64,000 nt of DNA from Dromiciops gliroides (Eukaryota; Chordata; Mammalia; Microbiotheria; Microbiotheriidae), in contig NC_057866.1 of the NCBI RefSeq assembly GCF_019393635.1, positions 167,956,903-168,020,902 on the forward strand, given 5' to 3'. Position numbers and translations under genes: made by a program. Positions 58,385 to 64,000 of the stretch are shown here, one piece after another. The notes under the pieces were generated by a model. The model made no database searches, had not been told where the DNA came from, and worked only from the letters and a program-made list of their open reading frames with translations. How positions within the stretch are numbered: the stretch's first letter is position 1; each line of letters begins with the position of its first letter.

Positions 58385-58480
58385 TGTTATTCAACAAGTA
58401 TTCATATCTACAATGTATAAATATTCTGTGCTACAAAGATAAGCAAAACAGTTATCCTCAGAGAATTTACATTTTCCTGA
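58385..58480 (-). mobile_element. L2 LINE 3' end, degraded
   Basis: ttcaacaagtattcatatct, tatcctcagagaatttacat. Confidence 0.55.
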
Positions 58481-58639
58481 GAAAGCAGTATGTGCATATG
58501 TGAATGGCTAAAAGTATATATCAAATAATTTTGATGGAATCACGAAAGGCCTTCCTCACTCCCATTGAGAAAACAATCAAAATCCATTACAAGTCTGTTC
58601 AGGCAAACAAAACAAATTTCCCAACTGACCATATCACAC

Positions 58640-58677
58640 ACACATACGCACACTTATATATGCCTCAATCTGTACTA

Positions 58678-58715
<38 letters not shown>

Positions 58716-58830
58716 GTATAGATAGATCAGATACATACATACCCATGCCTCAGTCTATCTGATACATATCTGTATGTATTATATCCATATTCTTATCTAT
58801 ATCTACATCTATCTTTCGGCCTCAATCTGT
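58640..58830. repeat. (TA)n plus degenerate gcctcaatctgta repeats
   Basis: TA tract at 58681-58711. The phrase gcctca(a/g)tct recurs at about 58659, 58746 and 58820 with gatacata between, suggesting decayed tandem units. Confidence 0.75.
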
Positions 58831-58834
58831 ATCT

Positions 58835-59870
58835 GAATCCAGCACCTCTCTTTCTGGAAATGGGTAGCATGTTTCATTATGAGTCCTCTGGAACTGTGGT
58901 TTTCATTTTATTGTTTAGAATTTCTAAGTCTTTTAAATTCGTTTGCCTTTACAATATTGTTATTGTATAAATTGTCCTCCTAATTCTTCTCACTTCACTT
59001 TGCATCAGTTCATACAAGTCTTCCCGAATTTTTCTGAAACCATTGCCGTCGTCATTTCTTACAATGCAACAGTATTTTTATTGTTGTTGTTGTTGTTTTT
59101 CTTTTTTAAACAGTATATTTTTTTACCACATTCATATGCTGTAATTTGTTCAGTCATTCCCCAATTGATGGGCATCCCCTCAGTTTCCCACCCTTTGCCA
59201 CCACAAAAAGAGTTGTTATAAATATTTCATGTATGTGTGTGTTTTTCCTCTTTTCTTTTATCTCTTTGGGATATAGACCTAGTAGCTTTATCCCTGAATC
59301 AAAGGGTACATATACAGTTTAATAGCTTTTGGGGCATACTTCCAAATTGTTTTCCAGAATGGCTGGACCAGTTCATAGTTCCACCAGTAGTGCATTAATG
59401 TACCTGTTTTCCCACAGTCCCTCTAGTATTTGTCATTTTCTTGTAAGGTGGCACCTCAGACTTGTTTTGATTTGCATTTCTGTAGGTAGGTGGCACAGTG
59501 GATATATGGTGCAGGATCTGGAATCTGAAAGACCTGGGATCAAACCTGACCTCAGATGCTAGCTGTGTGATTCTGGGCAAGTCACTTCACCCTGTTTGCC
59601 TCTGTTTTCTCATCTCTAAAATGGGCTGAAGGAAATGGCAAACCGTTCTACTAACTTTGCCAAGAAAACCCCAAAGGGGATCACAAAGAGTCAGACACAA
59701 CTGAAATGACTGAACAATAAATAACAAATTATTAGTGATTTAGAACATTTTTTCATATGGCTATTGTTAGCTTATATTTCTTTTTCTGAAAACTGTTTAT
59801 TCGTATCCCTTGACTCATTTATGAATTTAAATCCATTTTGAATTATTTTTCTTCCTGGTGGTTTTTTTAA
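58835..59870 (-). mobile_element. L1 LINE 3' region 1, split by a SINE
   Basis: ttcttctcacttcactttgc, ccccaattgatgggcatccc, tccagaatggctggaccagt, gtggcacctcagacttgttt; antisense. Confidence 0.9.
59487..59725 (+). repeat. Longer Mar1-type CORE-SINE nested in L1
   Basis: gtaggtggcacagtggatat, gctagctgtgtgattctggg, tgccaagaaaaccccaaagg. Confidence 0.9.
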
Positions 59871-61000
59871 AAATGTATTACTAGATTTATTTTAGGCACC
59901 ACAGATACTTAACCAAACACCCAGACACTCCCTCTACAAAATATATTTCCTAATCTATTGTTTTTTTAAGAACAAATTTCAATTGCTCCCCCCTTGTTTT
60001 TATATTACCTACATTTTCCACTGAATTCCTTTCCCTATCCCATCTCAGAGAATCATCTCTTATAATAAAGGACCAAAAAAGAGGAAGGAAAAACGATTTG
60101 GCAGAACAATCCAATATGTTGAAAAAATCTGGTGTTAATATGCACAATTCCAAGTAAATGGTCACCCACTTCTTCAGAGAAGCAGAAGGGAGAGGTGTTT
60201 TCTTATATCTCTTCTTTGGGGTCAAGCTTGGCTATCAAAATTTTGTAGCATTCATTTTCTTTTTTGCAGGGCAATGAGGGTTAAGTGACTTGCTCAGGGT
60301 CACACAACTAATAAGTGTCAAATGTCTGAGGCTGGAATAGAACTCAGGTCCTCCTGAATACAGGGCTGGTGCTTTATCCACTGCACTACCTAGCTTCCCC
60401 CAGCATTCATTTTCAATAGTTTTGTTGCTATCATTCTTTTCATTTATGTTAGTCATTGTATATATTATTTTCCTGGTTATGCTTACTTCACTTTGTTTTA
60501 GTTCATGTAAGTCTCTATTTTTATTTCTCTACAGTCATTTCTTACAGCACAGTAATATTCCATTACTTTCATGTACCACAATTTGTTTAGCCATTCCCTA
60601 GTTGGTGGATGTTTGTTTCTGGTTCTTTGCAACCACAAAACTTGCTACTATACATATTTTGGTGTATATGGGGCCTTTTTTTCCCAGACAGACTTCCATA
60701 GGGTAAATGCCTGGTGGTGACATTTTTGGATTAAAGAGGACAGATATTTAAATCACTCTTCATATAGTTCCACGCTACTTTCCTCAACAATTGGACTAAT
60801 TCACAACTCCATCATCTTTCTATAACCTCACCAACATTGACTATTTCTTCTTTCATTATTGCCAGTTTGCTGAGTGCTAGGTGTGAGTTGTTTTGATTCA
60901 CATTTATTTTATTACCAGGGATTGGGAGCATTATTTCATATTGTTGTTAATAGTTTACAATTCTTCTTTTGAGAACTGTCCATATCTTTTCATTCCTTTC
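59871..61000 (-). mobile_element. L1 LINE 3' region 2, split by a SINE
   Basis: ctttccctatcccatctcag, tatgcttacttcactttgtt, cctcaccaacattgactatt, then ttgagaactgtccatatctt; antisense. Confidence 0.88.
60260..60401 (-). repeat. WSINE1/Mar1-type SINE nested in L1
   Basis: Perfect 13-bp TSD agcattcattttc (60247-60259, 60402-60414). Confidence 0.96.
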
Positions 61001-61745
61001 CCTTCATCTACTGTGACAGTGCGGTTTGAGTCTTTACTGTTGTGTTTGACCGGAGTTTTGTTGCCTTTCCATGTTGACACTGTTATAGCAATGATTTGTA
61101 TTGTTCTCCTGGATTCATTCTGTCCCAGTTCAGATGAATTTTTCTATATTTTTCTGAATTCTTCATGTTCATTATCCTCCATAGTGCAGTAATATCCACT
61201 TCATTAACATAGCATAAAGTGTTTCACTCTAATAATTGAGCATATATTTTGTTTCTAGCATTTAGCTGTCACAGATGCTGCTGCTGTGAACATTGTTGTA
61301 CATGAGGGTTTTTACTTGCTGTCAATAACAACCTTTGATATGGTCCCAGGAGTGGACTCATTAGGTAAAAGCTATAAACAGCTTAATAACTCTTACGTAA
61401 TTTCAAATTGTTTTTTTTTTTCCAGAACAGGTGACACAATTCATAGCTCTGGTAGTAAATTAGCACTCCTGGATTCCAACAGCTGCTCCAATGATGAGTT
61501 TTTCCCATCTTTTAGAATTTTTACTAGCTTGATAGATGTAAGATGGTGTCTCAGAGTGGTCTTAACTCCCAGGTCTCTGATGATTAGTGATTTCGAACAT
61601 ATTTTCAAGTGGTTTATACATCTTATTTTGAAAGCTTTATGTCCATTTAGAAGCATTTTACTTTGTCTTGTGCCTTTGTCACACATTAGGAGAATTGAGT
61701 TAATGTTACTAAGTCAACTCTTTGTTTATGTGAACTCCCTATTTT
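61001..61745 (-). mobile_element. L1 LINE 3' region 3
   Basis: gctgctgctgtgaacattgt, gttttttttttttccagaac, taagatggtgtctcagagtg; antisense and more diverged. Confidence 0.8.
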
Positions 61746-61990
61746 AGGGGAGCAGAGGGGGGATGGATTCATTTTGTAGGACAAACCTGAAGAAGGCAGG
61801 AGCAGTTCATATCAATAGGGACAAAATTGTGAAATGGAGTATTGGGGGAAGTATTCTACAAAGCATTCAACCCTCTGTTTCAGTGGTTTTTGGTGGAGAA
61901 AATAATAGAACAATGGAGAATTAAGGGATGAGGAAGATATTCTTGGTATTTGAGGACTGGGCAACAGTGAATGGATAAATTAGGAGCTGA
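61746..61990. other. Unclassified intronic stretch
   Basis: Nothing recognised. Confidence 0.35.
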
Positions 61991-61994
61991 TCTA

Positions 61995-62140
61995 GTAATC
62001 TCAGAGAATCAATCAACAGACATTTATTAAGCCCCTATTACATGGCAGGAGCTATTATGCTAGGTGTTATGGATACAAAGGTAAAAATGGAAATTGTCCC
62101 TGTCCTCAGTAAACTTACAGTCTATTGAGAAGTGAAAAAA
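61995..62140 (-). mobile_element. L2 LINE 3' end
   Basis: tcaacagacatttattaagc, tgtccctgtcctcagtaaac. Confidence 0.8.
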
Positions 62141-62220
62141 GCATAAAGGCAGAGGATTGCATGTGTTCTTTTCAGTAAATTAAATACAAATGCACACTAA
62201 AACTTGGTAAATTAAGGTGT

Positions 62221-62523
62221 ATGTTGTTGTTTGTCCTTTGTTATCAAAGAGGACCATAACAGATGTCATGACTTTCAATGAATTGGATTTAAATGAGGGA
62301 GGGCTGTGCAAGGTCAGCAACAACCTCCCTTTCTCTTCCCAAGCCATCTGGGTCCAGTGGCAAGATATACATCAGGATGATTGGAGATGGCCTCAGTTTA
62401 AGGCAATTGGGGTTAAGTGATTTTCTCAGGGTCATACAGCTAGTAAGTGTCTGAGGAGATTTGAACTCAGGTCCTCATGACTCCAGGGTCAGTGCTTTAT
62501 CTACTAAGCTACCTAGCTGCCTC
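62221..62523 (-). repeat. Third SINE type (long body, tRNA-like core)
   Basis: tcctttgttatcaaagagga, gaattggatttaaatgaggg, atatacatcaggatgattgg, then the shared core; more complete than the 29827 copy. Confidence 0.87.
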
Positions 62524-62544
62524 TATCTAGTGTATGTAGAATAA

Positions 62545-62865
62545 ATATGAGTGTAGTGGAAAGAGCCCTGGACCGAGAATCAGAGGATTTGGGTTCAGAT
62601 CCTGGCTCTACTATTTGTTTGTTCGTTTGTTTTATTTTTGCGGGGCAATGAGGGTTAAGTGACTTGCCCAGAGTCATATAGCTAGTGTCAAGTGTCTGAG
62701 GCTAGATTTGAACTCAGGACCTTCTGAATCCAGGGCCAGTGCTTTATCCACTGTACCACCTAGCTGCCCCTCTACTATTTATTAAGTAGTATGATCTTGG
62801 ACAAGTCACTTCACCTATCTGGGACTCAGTTTCCTCACCTTTAAAGTGGGAAGATTGGACTAGAT
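62545..62865 (+). repeat. MIR SINE split by a younger SINE
   Basis: gagccctggaccgagaatca, then SINE, then tatgatcttggacaagtcac and gggactcagtttcctcacct. Confidence 0.88.
62617..62769 (-). repeat. WSINE1/Mar1-type SINE nested in MIR
   Basis: TSD ctctactattt (62606-62616, 62770-62780). Confidence 0.95.
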
Positions 62866-63100
62866 TAGGGATTTTAAAGCTGGGATCCGCAAGGACTGTG
62901 AATAGTTTTCAAGGAATCTGTGAACCTGCATGGGGGAAAATGACATCTTTATTTTTACTAACTTCTAACTGAAATCTCTCATGTCTTTCAATTATGAATT
63001 TAGGCCAAAAACCACGACTCTGAGCAGGGTCAATAGGCTTCATCAGACGGCCAAAGTGGGGGTTCCATGGTACACAAGAGGTTAAGCAGTCCTGGACTGG
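62866..63100. mobile_element. hAT-like DNA transposon remnant
   Basis: gattttaaagctgggatccg at one end and cacaagaggttaagcagtcc at the other resemble hAT terminal phrases; no coding capacity. Confidence 0.5.
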
Positions 63101-64000
63101 ATCATCTCTTAGGTCATTTCCTCAAAATTTATGATCCTATGATCCTAAATTCCCATTCTTTTTTCTCTTCATCATGCGATCTTTCTTTGTGACAAGGGAA
63201 TAAGATTGTTTTTGAAATTCCTCTTTCTCATTCTTTCTCTCCTTCCCCTTGCCTCCCTTCTTTAACTCTGAAATCAGACCCAAAGTTCTTGGTGGGAGTA
63301 CTACTAAGGAGTCATCTGCTGTTGCTTTTTTATGACTAATAGCATGATATGATAGCAATGAAATGAAATATATGACTTGGCCTTATAAATCAAGAGATTG
63401 TTTATTGCCTGTCATCAGAAAAACTCCACCAAATTCAGTCTTGCATAGAGAAGAAGGTGACATGCCATTGGTTAAATTGGTTTTGTATCTTCTTAGAGAA
63501 CTACATAAGGTCACCGACAGAGCCAGGAAACTTTAGTTTGTAATTGAATTCTCTTTTGTTCAGAATGAATAACATCCATCTGGAAAGGAAAAGGGTTAAA
63601 ACAACATTCTTATTTGTAGCAAGTCTCCACTTTATTAAAAAACAAATGGAAAAAATTGTTTCCCCTAATCTTTCTTCCCTGCATCCTGGATTTTTACTTC
63701 TAGAGAAATTAAAGACTGCCGCCCCCCCTTCCCCCCAAAGTTCAATTCAGCCTGTTTTCCAATCTGATTAACCTTATCTAATTAATTACTTATGGTGATG
63801 CATTTGAAAGCAAACCAATGACCCTACCTCAAAGGAAAAATGTGTCAAATGAAGAATTTAAGCACCCTGGAACGCTGTAGGATTTCAAAATATTTCTGCC
63901 TGAGGGAGACATATGAAACAGGCGTTTGCATTTCAATAATACAGCAGAGTAACTGTGGAAAGAAATCAGTGTTTGCATTTTATGCTATGTGGGTTATGCT
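63101..64000. other. Repeat-free end of window
   Basis: About 900 bp of FHDC1 intron 2 with no repeat recognised; candidate conserved non-coding DNA at 63555-64000. Confidence 0.4.

Larger units (their letters stand above)
51442..64000 (+). other. FHDC1: FHDC1 intron 2 (5' part)
   Basis: The rest of the window follows the phase-0 donor. The next expected peptide (human-like LDAKRSMNIGIFLKQFKK) was not recognised in any frame, so the intron probably continues beyond 64000. It contains the repeats and pseudogenes listed separately. The unlisted stretches 51842-52740 and 53500-54327 show nothing I can classify. Confidence 0.7.

Overview
The window is from a marsupial nuclear genome. The main evidence is about 34 copies of a ~145-bp tRNA-derived CORE-type SINE (WSINE1/Mar1 group), many with clean 10-16 bp target-site duplications (TSDs). 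Marsupial-type L1 3' ends and older MIR, L2 and L3/CR1 repeats support this. The abundance of young-looking copies of this SINE suggests an Australian lineage, but that is inference. Intron-exon structure, a CpG island and processed pseudogenes rule out a microbial origin.

Only two protein-coding genes are supported, both on the + strand. ARFIP1 (arfaptin-1) contributes its last coding exon (8701-8856) and a 3' UTR ending near 10590. FHDC1 (FH2 domain containing 1, an inverted formin) begins about 30 kb downstream. Its CpG-island promoter lies at about 40.1-43.1 kb, with a probable non-coding exon 1 ending at 40494. A ~10.3-kb intron follows, then exon 2 (50819-51441) with the start codon at 50971 and 157 codons of protein. 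From 51442 to the end is FHDC1 intron 2; no further FHDC1 exon was recognised. ARFIP1-FHDC1 is the order on human chromosome 4q31.3, so synteny is conserved.

Layout: 1-8700 is the last ARFIP1 intron. 8701-10590 is the ARFIP1 terminal exon. 10590-40090 is intergenic and dense in nested repeats; it also holds an NDUFB2 processed pseudogene (34543-35007) and one clear solo-LTR fossil. 40090-43070 is the CpG island. 43070-50818 is FHDC1 intron 1. 51442-64000 is FHDC1 intron 2, with a 7SL RNA pseudogene split by a SINE, a second LTR fossil, and three L1 3' ends in a row.

The two genes do not form a pathway. Arfaptin-1 is a BAR-domain protein of the trans-Golgi, and FHDC1 links actin and microtubules and affects the Golgi ribbon and cilia. 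I found no undescribed biological system. The points most worth checking are the SINE doublets that share one TSD, a 199-bp tandem duplication that produced a hybrid SINE, the retrocopies, the upstream ORFs before the FHDC1 start, and several repeat-free stretches that may be conserved regulatory DNA.
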